Shown: positions 27,610 through 37,500 of the stretch, one piece after another
Layout: each line of letters opens with the position of its first letter
Position numbering within the stretch: the stretch's first letter is position 1
Origin: Anaerococcus senegalensis JC48
GTDB taxonomy: Bacteria > Bacillota > Clostridia > Tissierellales > Peptoniphilaceae
Assembly: GCF_000321005.1 (NCBI RefSeq)
Contig: NZ_HE578908.1
Location: 1-64,000 of the forward strand
Reading direction: 5' to 3'
DNA length: 64,000 bases
Translations under genes and position numbers: made by a program
The notes under the pieces: model-generated
Seen by the model: only the letters and a program-made list of their open reading frames with translations
Databases searched by the model: none
Told to the model about the DNA's origin: nothing

Positions 27610-28326
27610 CTAAATTTCGATATTTTTTTGAAGTTTTAATCCTAGTTTTAAACTTTCATTTACTAATTCTTTTTCACTATCTATAATAGGATAAGAATCT
27701 CTTTTTTCATCTTCACTATTTATAAATGAAGCTTCAGTACATCCAATTATTATGTAATCTGCTCCCTCATCTATCATCTTATCCAGTGTTTTGTGATATC
27801 TATTGAAATTTATTGTTCCACTTTCTTTCACATCTTTATAAAGACAATCATTTATATTTTCTTGTAGTTTTCTTGAAGATACTAAGGCTTTATGACCACA
27901 ATTTTCTATAATATCTGTAAATAAGCGACTTTTAATAGTTCCTTCTGTTGCAAAAATTCCTATAGTTGAAGGTTTTTTTAGCTTATTTAACTTATTTTCA
28001 ACAAGCTCAATCATATTTATGATTGGTTTTTTTGTAAGTTTTTGTAAGTCATCATAGAAAAAATGAGCAGTGTTACATGTAATCACATAAAAATCTGGAT
28101 TTAGTTTATCAACACTTTCTATATCTTCTTTTAGAAAATCATAAGGATTTTCTTTAGACTTTTTTAATATAAAGGAGGTTCTATCGGGGATTGTAGCATG
28201 ATTTAATACCATATAATTTAAATATTCTTGATCTGAATTTGGTTTGTAGACCTTATTTAAATCATTCAAAAAATTGGTTGTAGCTAAAGTCCCCATTCCT
28301 CCCAAAATTACAAAGAAATTTTTCAT
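27610..28326 (-). CDS. Aspartate/glutamate racemase family protein
   Basis: Cofactor-independent racemase fold, 238 residues. The two catalytic cysteines are in T-C-N-T-A-H (C84) and G-C-T-E-A-S (C196), as in Asp/Glu/hydantoin racemases. It starts 3 bases after the transporter gene ends. In this operon it would convert D-aspartate to L-aspartate for aspartase, or make D-aspartate for peptidoglycan. The first is more likely given the surrounding catabolic genes. The presence of both cysteines supports an active enzyme. Confidence 0.88.
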   Translation of the reverse strand: MKNFFVILGGMGTLATTNFLNDLNKVYKPNSDQEYLNYMVLNHATIPDRTSFILKKSKENPYDFLKEDIESVDKLNPDFYVITCNTAHFFYDDLQKLTKKPIINMIELVENKLNKLKKPSTIGIFATEGTIKSRLFTDIIENCGHKALVSSRKLQENINDCLYKDVKESGTINFNRYHKTLDKMIDEGADYIIIGCTEASFINSEDEKRDSYPIIDSEKELVNESLKLGLKLQKNIEI

Positions 28327-28329
28327 AAC

Positions 28330-29634
28330 TTAAAAGCTTACTTCTTCCATTTCTGGTTTTTCGTCTGATAAGTATCTTTCTTGATCTAATAATTTTTCAG
28401 CTGTTGCTGATACAAATGTAGAAACAACGTCACCTGTTACGTTAAGAGCTGTTCTAAACATATCTACAATTCTTTCAACACTCATAATTAAACTTACACC
28501 TTCTACAGGAAGTCCTACTGATGAAAGAACCATTGATAGCATAATCATTCCACTTCCAGGAACTCCTGCTGTACCAACTGATGATAAAACAGCAGTTAAA
28601 ATAACAGTTACTAAATTTCCAAATGTCAAATCTATTCCATAAGCATTTGCTATAAATATTACTGCACAACCTTGATAAATTGCAGTACCATTCATATTAA
28701 TCGTTGCACCTAGAGGAATTGTAAAAGAAGAAATTTCTCTTGGAACTCCAAGTGTATCACATGATGATAATGTTAATGGAATTGTGGCATTTGATGATGC
28801 TGATGAAAAAGCAAAGGTATAAACCGGAAATACTTTTTTCAAGAAATGGCTTGGACTTTTCTTTGAAGTTAAAGAAATTAACGGGATATATGCAATTAGT
28901 ATTAAAATTATCATTGAACCTAATACTGCTCCTAAGAAAGTTAGAAGTGGTCCTACTATTCCAAGTCCTATATCTGTAAATGTTCTAGCAATTAAAGCAA
29001 ACACACCAATTGGTGCAGCCTTCATTACTAAAGCTGTAACTTTCATCATAAAATCATTTCCAACATTCATAAAGTCTTCTAATAATTTTAATTCTTGGCC
29101 AAATTTTCCTATAACTATACCTGATAAAAATGCCCAAAATATTACTTGAAGCATATCACCATTTGCCAATGATTCAATAGGATTTTTTGGAATTATATTT
29201 ACTAATGTTTCAATTAATGTTGGAGCTTCTTCAGCTTCAGCTGCTGGTGATGCAGATTTACTAGCTTCTGCAAGATTCATACCAACACCTGGTTTTAATA
29301 ATTTTGCTAAAAATAAAGCTATAGCTATAGCAATGGCTGTTGTTATTAAATATAAAACCAAAGTTCTAACAGCAACTCTCCCAAATTGGGAAATATCTCT
29401 CATTTGCATAACACCTGTACCAATTGAGAAAAATACAAGTGGTACTACAAGCATTTGTAATAATCTAACAAAACCTTGTCCAAATAAGAAAAATATACCA
29501 TCAATCAAAACAGATTTTTTAAAAAATCCATCAGGAACTAAGTAGTGTAGTGCTATACCTACTACAAGACCAATGAGCATTGATAATAATATTTTTTTAG
29601 TTGGGCTCATTTTTTTCTTATTATTCTCAGTCAT
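28330..29634 (-). CDS. Dicarboxylate/amino-acid:cation symporter (aspartate/glutamate)
   Basis: Sodium- or proton-coupled DAACS carrier of the GltPh fold, 434 residues. Diagnostic segments are the serine-rich hairpin loop F-A-F-S-S-A-S-S-N-A-T, the central T-I-N-M-N-G-T-A-I-Y and D-M-F-R-T-A-L-N-V-T-G-D near the end. The arginine in the last motif aligns with GltPh R397, which binds the side-chain carboxylate, so aspartate or glutamate uptake is expected. It follows aspA by 16 bases and precedes the racemase by 3, and so is the uptake step of the pathway. Confidence 0.93.
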   Translation of the reverse strand: MTENNKKKMSPTKKILLSMLIGLVVGIALHYLVPDGFFKKSVLIDGIFFLFGQGFVRLLQMLVVPLVFFSIGTGVMQMRDISQFGRVAVRTLVLYLITTAIAIAIALFLAKLLKPGVGMNLAEASKSASPAAEAEEAPTLIETLVNIIPKNPIESLANGDMLQVIFWAFLSGIVIGKFGQELKLLEDFMNVGNDFMMKVTALVMKAAPIGVFALIARTFTDIGLGIVGPLLTFLGAVLGSMIILILIAYIPLISLTSKKSPSHFLKKVFPVYTFAFSSASSNATIPLTLSSCDTLGVPREISSFTIPLGATINMNGTAIYQGCAVIFIANAYGIDLTFGNLVTVILTAVLSSVGTAGVPGSGMIMLSMVLSSVGLPVEGVSLIMSVERIVDMFRTALNVTGDVVSTFVSATAEKLLDQERYLSDEKPEMEEVSF

Positions 29635-29650
29635 AATTTCCTCCTAATAT

Positions 29651-31069
29651 TTATTTTTCATCCAATTTATCCTCTTCTAAGATTCCAGGTGTAATCATTT
29701 TTTTGAAGTCTAATATTTTATCAAGTTCTTCTTCTTTTAATAATTTTTCTTCAAGAACAATCTCTCTTACAGTTTTTCCTGTATCTTGTGCTCTGTGAGC
29801 AATTTTACTTGATTTTTCATATCCAATATGTGGAGCAAGTGCTGTTACAAGTCCTACACATTTTTCAACTTCTTCTAATAATAATTCTTTATTAGCTGTG
29901 ATTCCATCTATGCAATTAATTCTTAGAGTATAGATTGCACCTTTTAAAGCTCTTAGAGATTCAAAAAGTTTGTAAAAAATGACTGGTTCAAAAGCATTAA
30001 GTTCTAATTGTCCAGCTTCAACTGCCATAGTTACTGTAGTATCATTACCACAAACTGCAAAAGCTACTTGGCTTACAACTTCTGGTATAACAGGGTTAAT
30101 TTTTCCTGGCATTATAGAAGATCCTGCTTGTCTTACTGGCAAGTTAATATCACCAATTCCTGTTTGTGGACCTGAAGACATTAATCTTAAGTCGTTAGAA
30201 ATTTTTGAAAGTGAAACTGCAAAAGTTTTTAAGATTGATGATGCATATAAAAATCCATCCAAATTTTGTGTTCCATCAACTAAATCTTCTGCTTGTTTTA
30301 AATCAAGACCTGTAACTTCTTTTAATACATCAACTATTTCATTTACATATGTAGCATCAGCATTAAGGCCGGTTCCTATTGCAGTTGCTCCTAGGTTTAC
30401 GCTTGATAAAGCTTCGATTGCTTTTTCCATTCTCTTATAATCTCTTTTTATAACAGAATGATAAGCATTAAATTCTTGACCTAAGCTTATTGGAACTGCA
30501 TCTTGAAGTTGAGTACGTCCCATTTTGTAAACATCTTTAAATTCTTTTGCTTTTTTATCAAAAGATTCTAAAAGTTTTTCACATTCTTCTTTAAGTTCCA
30601 TAAAATATCTAACAAGAGCAATTTTACCACTTGTAGGAATAACATCATTTGTAGATTGTCCCTTATTAACATCATCATTTGGATGAACCTTATCATAAAC
30701 TCCAAGAGCTCCACCAAGTTGTTCATTAGCAATATTTGCAATAATTTCATTAGTATTCATGTTGTAACTTGTTCCAGCTCCACCTTGGATTGGATCAACT
30801 ATAAAATTATCCTTATATTCTCCTGACAAAAGTTTGTCACAAGCATAAATAATTGCATCTTTTTGATCTGTTGATATAAGGTCTAACTTTTCATTTTCTA
30901 TAGCTGCAGCTTTTTTAACTTCAACCATAGCATCTAAAAATTTATCATCAGCTTTTAGACCTGTAATTGGGAAATTTTCCTCTGCTCTTTTAGCGTTTGC
31001 ACCATAATAGGCATTTTCTAAAATATCCATTTCACCTACAGAATCATGTTCTCTACGAAACTTAGTCAT
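29651..31069 (-). CDS. aspA: Aspartate ammonia-lyase (aspartase)
   Basis: Deaminates L-aspartate to fumarate plus ammonia. About 472 residues. Fumarase/aspartase superfamily signature G-S-S-I-M-P-G-K-I-N-P followed by V-I-P-E-V-V, which is the aspartase pattern; also N-K-G-Q-S-T-N-D-V and Q-L-Q-D-A-V-P. Compare the neighbouring fumC, which has S-S-N-D and G-K-V-N-P-T-Q. The start used is ATG 31069, because the SD TGGAGG lies between it and the ATG 21 bases upstream. It is the first gene of the operon, with a good promoter before it. Confidence 0.94.
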   Translation of the reverse strand: MTKFRREHDSVGEMDILENAYYGANAKRAEENFPITGLKADDKFLDAMVEVKKAAAIENEKLDLISTDQKDAIIYACDKLLSGEYKDNFIVDPIQGGAGTSYNMNTNEIIANIANEQLGGALGVYDKVHPNDDVNKGQSTNDVIPTSGKIALVRYFMELKEECEKLLESFDKKAKEFKDVYKMGRTQLQDAVPISLGQEFNAYHSVIKRDYKRMEKAIEALSSVNLGATAIGTGLNADATYVNEIVDVLKEVTGLDLKQAEDLVDGTQNLDGFLYASSILKTFAVSLSKISNDLRLMSSGPQTGIGDINLPVRQAGSSIMPGKINPVIPEVVSQVAFAVCGNDTTVTMAVEAGQLELNAFEPVIFYKLFESLRALKGAIYTLRINCIDGITANKELLLEEVEKCVGLVTALAPHIGYEKSSKIAHRAQDTGKTVREIVLEEKLLKEEELDKILDFKKMITPGILEEDKLDEK

Positions 31070-31113
31070 TTTCAACCTCCATAAATTCACTTAAATTTTT
31101 TGAATCCTCTTCA

Positions 31114-31143
31114 ATTATAATAAATATTAGTATCTATTTTCAA
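31114..31143 (-). promoter_or_regulatory. Promoter of the aspartate operon
   Basis: Minus-strand -35 TTGAAA (complement of 31138-31143), 18-base spacer, -10 TATAAT (complement of 31114-31119), about 45 bases before the aspA start codon. A short imperfect palindrome (arms AGAAA/TTTCT, 31156-31168) lies just upstream of the -35 box. It has some likeness to a catabolite-responsive or LysR site, but this is only a candidate. The rest of the 31169-31392 gap is AT-rich and holds no gene I can support. Confidence 0.55.
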
Positions 31144-31392
31144 ATATAATTATATAGAAAACGTTTCTTTAAGTAAAATTACTAATTCATAATTATTTTA
31201 ATAAGTTGTAACTTATAGTATTAATAATTCAATCTTTAACCATATTAAAAACTCAAATTTTTTTAAAAATTTAAATAAAATTTATAAGAAAATGATTTTA
31301 GTAAAAGCTTTTCCTGATAAATATAAATATAACTAATTATTTCATTAGTTGATACTTCTCAAATTATTATTTTTTATTTTAAATTTAATATA

Positions 31393-31423
31393 AAAAACTG
31401 GTGAAAATTTTCACCAGTTTTTA
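31393..31423. terminator. Terminator of oleate hydratase
   Basis: AAAAACTGGTGAAA and its complement form a 14-bp hairpin without a large loop, T-rich on the minus-strand exit. It ends 12 bases after the oleate hydratase stop. Symmetry allows use from either side. Confidence 0.85.
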
Positions 31424-31434
31424 GTTATCTTTAG

Positions 31435-33231
31435 TTAAATTAAATTATTTTCTTTTAACATTATTTCAATATCTGTATCTTTAATTCTTTTTTTCAAATT
31501 ATGTTGAACTAATTTTGGAATTGGAAGATCTGGTTTTTGATAATCATTTAGAGCACTTGCAGCATTCATCAAATATCTTAAATCATATCTTGATGCATAA
31601 ACTTCTGGTATTCCCTTTTCTACATGACATAATGCATAAACAGCTTCCATTGCAGTTCTTCCAGAATATTCTGTCGTAAATACTGTATCTCTTCCAGGTC
31701 TATCTAAAGTTTCAGCAAATTGTCCTAAAAAGGCAAAGTTAACTGCATTTTTTGGAACAACATATGGTCTATCACCAAATTCACGTGGTTCAAAATGACT
31801 TGTTATATATGGCATCATTACAGGAATTGCTGAACAATCTTCTGCAAGTCTATCAATTTCAGAAGTTGGAACTCCAATATGGTACAACCATTCTTTTGTA
31901 ATTTCCTTACCTGTACAATCTCTCATAGCTTTTTCTATATAATTTCCTTTTTTATCTGAAAATAATCCATAAACCCATACGCAAACATCATCTTTTGGTT
32001 GGCCAACATATTGAGGTTGTCTATTAATAGTCCAACTCATTAACCAATTTGAATCTTTTACTGTTACAATTCCACCTGTTACAGTTCTTCCAGTATAAGG
32101 TGATCTTTGAGTTATTTTTTCAATATAATCAATAACTTCTCCCCCATGAACTGTTACTGTACATGATTCCCAATTTGTTCTTTCAACATTTTGGCAGAAT
32201 TTATCTGGATGACCAAATTCATCAGATTTTAAAGCAATATTTCTCCACAATTCCCAACTTCCACCAAGATCTGCAGAAAGAGTAGCTGGAGTATTATCAT
32301 CACCATAGCTTGAAGATTCTGTCATTGAACCATTAGTTATAAATACCAAATCATCTTCAGTTAATTCAATAGATTTATCTTCTTTTTTACTATTTTCCAT
32401 GACTAATTTTGTAGCCATTTTCTTATCATCACTTAGGTAAAAATCTATATCCTTTACAGTAACTCCATACTCAAATTTTGCTCCTTGATCTTTTAACCAT
32501 TTAGCAATAGGTTTAACTATAGATTCGTATTGATCATATTGAGTAAATTGAAGAGCAGAAAGTGTAGGAAGGCCTCCAACATGATGGATAAATCTATTCA
32601 AATAAAGTTTCATTTCTAAAGCAGAATTCCAATTTTGGAAAGCAAACATTGATCTCCATAAAATCCAAAAATCACTATTTAAAGTTTCATCACTAAAGAC
32701 TTCATCAATTTGTTTATTCACTAATTTTTCATCAGCAGTAATAGTAAGATCAATTATTTCTTTTAATGCTTTGTCGCTTAAATTAAATTTTTCTTCATCA
32801 TATCTTTTTCCATTTTCATGAATTATACGACATTTACTATAATTTGGATCATCCAAATTTGTATAAAAGAAATGATCTAAAATAGATTCATCTGGATTTT
32901 CGGAAGAAGGAACTGCGCTATAAAGGTCCCATAAAATTTCAAAATGGTGACCCATTTCTCTTCCACCACGGGCAACATATCCCATGTGTTCTTCTTTATA
33001 AGCCCCATCTAAACTTCCACCTGGCAAATCTAATTGTTCTAAAAAAGTAATATTTTCTGCTTTCATATGGGCATCTTTTACCAAAAATCCTCCAGCAGAT
33101 AAAGCTGCAAGGCCAGTACCTATAATATAAGCCTTCTTCTTATCAATATCTTTTGGTTTTCTTGCTTTTACAAGAGAATGATAATTACCATTTACAAATT
33201 TCACTCTGTCATCATAAGAATTTTTCATCAT
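31435..33231 (-). CDS. ohyA: Oleate hydratase (myosin-cross-reactive antigen family)
   Basis: FAD-dependent hydratase that adds water to the double bond of unsaturated fatty acids, giving 10-hydroxystearate; it detoxifies host lipids in Gram-positive pathogens. 598 residues, full length. FAD site G-T-G-L-A-A-L-S-A-G near residue 38, and the signature A-R-G-G-R-E-M-G-H-H-F-E and W-D-L-Y-S-A-V-P-S around 87-110. The start has two adjacent ATG codons; the first has a weak SD (AAAAGG). Single gene, with a terminator after it and 260 AT-rich bases before it. Confidence 0.95.
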   Translation of the reverse strand: MMKNSYDDRVKFVNGNYHSLVKARKPKDIDKKKAYIIGTGLAALSAGGFLVKDAHMKAENITFLEQLDLPGGSLDGAYKEEHMGYVARGGREMGHHFEILWDLYSAVPSSENPDESILDHFFYTNLDDPNYSKCRIIHENGKRYDEEKFNLSDKALKEIIDLTITADEKLVNKQIDEVFSDETLNSDFWILWRSMFAFQNWNSALEMKLYLNRFIHHVGGLPTLSALQFTQYDQYESIVKPIAKWLKDQGAKFEYGVTVKDIDFYLSDDKKMATKLVMENSKKEDKSIELTEDDLVFITNGSMTESSSYGDDNTPATLSADLGGSWELWRNIALKSDEFGHPDKFCQNVERTNWESCTVTVHGGEVIDYIEKITQRSPYTGRTVTGGIVTVKDSNWLMSWTINRQPQYVGQPKDDVCVWVYGLFSDKKGNYIEKAMRDCTGKEITKEWLYHIGVPTSEIDRLAEDCSAIPVMMPYITSHFEPREFGDRPYVVPKNAVNFAFLGQFAETLDRPGRDTVFTTEYSGRTAMEAVYALCHVEKGIPEVYASRYDLRYLMNAASALNDYQKPDLPIPKLVQHNLKKRIKDTDIEIMLKENNLI

Positions 33232-33460
33232 AATATATATCCTTTTTATAAGATGAATTTTTAGCTGGTAAAATTTATCAGTTAAAATATAATAAACACT
33301 ATTAAATATATATATTAAGATTTAATCAATACATATTAAACCTAAATATTTTCTATAAATTATTTATACCAAAAAATTATGTTTAAAAATTGTTCATTAA
33401 TTATAAATTAATTAATCTAATAAAAATCACAAAAATAAATCACAATTAAAAAAATGTACA

Positions 33461-33487
33461 AAAAAAGCACTCACTTTTGAGTGCTTA
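33461..33487 (-). terminator. Terminator of tRNA-Leu
   Basis: Stem AAGCACTCA with its complement, loop of 4, followed on the minus strand by TTTTTTT. It lies 5 bases beyond the tRNA CCA end. Confidence 0.9.
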
Positions 33488-33491
33488 AATC

Positions 33492-33581
33492 TGGTGCAGG
33501 ATAGAAGACTTGAACTTCCACGTCCTAAAATCGGACACAAGATCCTTAGTCTTGCGCGTCTGCCAATTCCGCCAATCCTGC
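33492..33581 (-). tRNA. tRNA-Leu (anticodon AAG)
   Basis: A 90-base class II tRNA. The acceptor stem GCAGGAT pairs with ATCCTGC, CCA is encoded, the variable arm is long, and the T-arm reads GGAAGTTCAAGTCTTC. The anticodon stem CAAGA/TCTTG encloses the loop CTAAGGA, giving anticodon AAG for leucine codon CUU. An A34 Leu tRNA is less common in bacteria than GAG. It occurs in some Firmicutes and is expected to be edited to inosine by TadA. Confidence 0.95.
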
Positions 33582-33594
33582 AAGCTACCCTTAT

Positions 33595-33623
33595 ATAATA
33601 CCAATTTATATTATCCTTGTCAA
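33595..33623 (-). promoter_or_regulatory. Promoter of tRNA-Leu
   Basis: Minus-strand TTGACA (complement of 33618-33623), 17-base spacer, TATTAT (complement of 33595-33600). The -10 lies 13 bases upstream of the tRNA 5' end, so the tRNA is its own transcription unit. Confidence 0.75.
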
Positions 33624-33786
33624 TTTTTTATAATTTTTTTATAAGCTGTGAATAGTTTTATTTATTTTTAATATATTTTATTATAATATATCCTAGTTTT
33701 CTGCATTTAAGAATATAATAAAATGAAATTTATCAAATATTTTTTCAATTTTTTATTTAAGGGTAATATACAAAAAAGGAGGTCTT

Positions 33787-34494
33787 ATGAAAATTATTGC
33801 ACACAGGGGCTTTTCTTCCCTTTATCCAGAAAATACAATGCTTGCTTTCAAAAAAGCTTATGAAATGGGAGTTTATGCTATTGAGCTTGATATTCATTTG
33901 TCTAAAAATAATGAGTTAATTATAATTCACGATGAAAAAATTGATAGAACAAGCAATGGAAATGGATTTATTAAAGATCATAGCCTAGAAGAATTACAAA
34001 AATATTCTTTTTCTTATAATAAAGATTTTGAAAATATTAGGATTTCAGATTTAGATGAATATTTTTCTTTTTTTAAAGATAAGGACGTTTTAACAAATAT
34101 AGAGATTAAAACTAATGTAATAGAATATCCAAATATAGAAAAACTTTTGATGGGAAAAATTTATGGGTATGGTTTGGTTGATAAAGTTTTTATTTCTTCA
34201 TTTAATTTAAATTCACTAAAAAGAATAAGAGAAATTGATACAAAAATTCCTCTAGCTTATTTAACTAGCAAAAAGATTGATAATATAAAAAATATTTGTG
34301 AAGATTTGAATTTGCAGTATTACCATCCAAAAAATACAGCTATTAGTCCTCAAGAAATTATAGATTTAAAAGAGATGGGTGTTTTAACTAATATTTGGTT
34401 TTCAAATAAAAAGGAAGATTATAAGAAACTAGAACTTTTAAATCCAAATGGAATTATTACAAATCATGTTGAAAAATTTATAAAAAAAATCTAG
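33787..34494 (+). CDS. Glycerophosphodiester phosphodiesterase
   Basis: Hydrolyses glycerophosphodiesters, such as glycerophosphocholine from phospholipid turnover, to glycerol-3-phosphate and an alcohol. 235 residues in a GDPD TIM barrel. The catalytic motifs are A-H-R-G (5-8), Y-P-E-N-T (17-21), E-L-D-I-H and I-I-H-D. There is no signal peptide, so it acts inside the cell. A perfect SD (AAGGAGG) precedes the start. Single gene followed by a bidirectional terminator. Confidence 0.94.
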   Translation: MKIIAHRGFSSLYPENTMLAFKKAYEMGVYAIELDIHLSKNNELIIIHDEKIDRTSNGNGFIKDHSLEELQKYSFSYNKDFENIRISDLDEYFSFFKDKDVLTNIEIKTNVIEYPNIEKLLMGKIYGYGLVDKVFISSFNLNSLKRIREIDTKIPLAYLTSKKIDNIKNICEDLNLQYYHPKNTAISPQEIIDLKEMGVLTNIWFSNKKEDYKKLELLNPNGIITNHVEKFIKKI

Positions 34495-34518
34495 CAAAAT
34501 TTTGCTAGATTTTTTATT
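34483..34518. terminator. Bidirectional terminator between GDPD and activase genes
   Basis: AAAATCTAGCAAAA and its exact complement form a 14-bp stem, with A and T runs on either side. It closes both convergent genes and overlaps the last codons of the GDPD gene. Confidence 0.88.
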
Positions 34519-34524
34519 TATATT

Positions 34525-37500
34525 TTATGCATGAACATTTTCTTTTAGATTTTCTCTTGCTTGGCTCATCATCAATTTTACTCTATTGATTTGATTTACT
34601 TCACTTGCACCCGGATCGTAGTCAATTGCTACAATATTTGCTTGAGGGTAAATTTCTCTTATTTTTTTCATTACACCTTTTCCTGTAATATGGTTTGGTA
34701 GACAACCAAATGGTTGAATACAAACAATATTCGGAGCATCTTGATGGATTAATTCTACCATTTCCCCTGCAAGTAGCCAACCTTCTCCTGCTTGATTTCC
34801 TATGCTTGTAACTTCTTTAGCAAAATCTACTACATCATTTATATAAACAGGTTCTGAAAATCTTTTTGAATTTTTTAAGGCTTTTCTTATTGGTTTCCTA
34901 TAAATTTCAATTGTATTTATAGCAGTTTTTCCAAAAAATGCCGCCAACGGACTTTTTCCATATAAATCTTTTTTTATTTCTGTATTTTTTAAACAATACA
35001 TAAAGAAGTCCATTAAATCTGGAACAATTACTTCTGCTCCTTCTTCTTCTAAAGTATCTTGAAGGTGATTATTTGCTTCTTGTAAATATTTTACAAGAAT
35101 TTCTCCAACAATTCCTGCTTTTGGTTTTTTGATATCCAAAATTTCAACATTGTCAAATTCTTCTACAATGTCTTTTATAATTTTTCTATAAGTTTTTGAA
35201 CTCATTTTAATAATATTATCTCTACAGATTTCAATCCATTTCTCTTTTAATTTATTAACAGATCCTTTTTCTTTCTCATAAGGTCTAGTTGCATTTGAAA
35301 CCCTATTTATTAAATCTCCTAAAAGTAAAGACCTAATTGAATTAATTAAAAGTGGTATATTTGAAACTTTTTTAAGGTCAAAACCTGAATGTGATTCTAT
35401 TCCTTGGGCTGATAAGGCAATTACAGGAATTTGTGGATAGCCTGCATCTTTTAAGGCCTTTCTTATATAGCCAACATAATTAGATGCACGACAAGCTCCT
35501 CCAGTTTGAGTCATTAAAAGTGCTAATTTATCCGGATCATATCTTCCAGAATTTACAGCCTCCATAAATTGACCTACAACTGTAATTGATGGATAGCAAG
35601 AATCATTGTTTACATATTTCAAACCATTATCAATAACTTTTTCATCAACTTTATTTAAAAATTCAACATTATATCCATTTCCATTAAAAAGTTTTTCTAA
35701 AATTTGAAAATGCTCTCTTGCCATTTGTGGAGCAAGAATTGTGTAGCCTTCATCTTTCATTTCCTTTGTAAATTCATGGTTTTTATAAGAAATCTTATCT
35801 TCTCTTTTTCTTAGATGAATATCTTCTTTATTTTGTTGGCTTAAAGCTTGAATTAAAGATCTAATTCTAATTTTTACAGCTCCAAGATTTGAAACTTCAT
35901 CAATTTTTAAAAGTGTATAAATCTTTCCATTTGCCTCTAAAATATCTTGAACTTGATCAGTTGTTACTGCGTCAAGCCCACAACCAAATGAATTTAATTG
36001 AACCAATTGAAGACAAGGATCTTTTCCTACAAATTCTGCTGCCCTATATAGTCTTGCATGATATGACCATTGATCCAAAACTCTAGTCTTATTTTCCAAA
36101 TCTTCTGTAGAATAAGCAAGGGCATCTTCCGATAAAACTGGAATTCTCATAGACTCAATCAATTCTGGAATTCCATGATTTATTTCAGGATCTATATGGT
36201 AAGGACGACCTGCAAGAACTATGGCTTTTTCATTATTTACATGAACATATTCAAGTATTTCTCTTCCCTTTTTTCTAATATCTTCATGATAATCTGCTTG
36301 TTTTGTCCAAGCATTTTTTACTGCATTTATTATTTGATTTTTCTTTAAAACAAATCCATTATGTTCATATCCTTCAAAAATTTCTACAAGTCTATCTCCA
36401 ATAATTTTTTCAGATTCAAATGAAAGATATGGTGCCATATATTTAACATTTTTTAAGCCGTCTACATTATTTTTAATTACATCAGGATATCCTGATACAA
36501 CTGGGCAATTCATATGATTTTGTGCCCTATCAAATTGCTTATATTCATAAAAAATTGCTGGATAAAATAAAATATCTATATTTTTTTCCAATAAATTTTC
36601 TATATGACCGTGGGTGATTTTTGCTGGATAACAAGCAGTTTCTGATGAAATTGTTGCAATTCCTTTTTCATAAATTTCTCTACTTGATTTGTCTGACAAA
36701 ACAACATCAAAACCAAGAGATGTGAAAAATTCATGCCAGAAAGGATAATCTTCGTACATATTTAAAACCCTTGGTAGACCAACTTTACCTAGAATATTTT
36801 TATCTCCTAAAGTAGGTCTATCAAATAATAGTTTATTTTTAAATTTGTACATATTAAGATCTGCCAAAGTTTCTTCTTGTTTTACTCCAGCTCCTCTTTC
36901 ACATCTATTTCCTGTAATAAATCTTGATCCGTCTGGGAAAATATTTATTTGTAGAGAACAATTGTTTGTACATTTTCCGCACCTTGCAGATTTTTGTGTG
37001 TAAGTAAAATTATCAATTTCAGCTTCTGATAAAATTTTGGAATGACCTGTTGATTTTTCTTTGGAAATCAAAGCCATACCCATAGCTCCCATAAGTCCAG
37101 AAATTTCAGGTCTTGTTACATTTCTTGATGATAATTTTTCAAAAGATCTTAAAATTGCATCTCCATAAAAAGTTCCACCTTGAACAACTATATTTTCACC
37201 TAAAGATTTTGGATCACGAACTTTTATAACTTTTTGGATAGCATTTTTTATTACTGAATAGCATAGTCCTGCTGCAATATCAGAAACATCTGATCCTTCC
37301 TTTTGAGCTTGTTTTACTTTTGAATTCATAAAAACTGTACATCTTGAACCCAAATCTGCTGGTTCTTTTGCAAAAAGAGCTTTTTGTTGAAATTCTTCTA
37401 CTGAAAGTCCTACACTTGCTGCAAAAGTTGACAAGAATGATCCACATCCTGATGAGCAAGATTCATTTAATTGGATTGAATCTATTATTCCATCTCTTAT

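Noticed and set aside
29979-30440. 153-codon open frame on the plus strand
   Set aside because: It lies wholly antisense to aspA and reads as low-complexity mirror of the aspartase codons. It has no SD and no recognisable domain.
31156-31168. Catabolite-responsive element upstream of aspA
   Set aside because: The palindrome lacks the TG...CA ends of a good cre site; kept only as a possible regulatory site.
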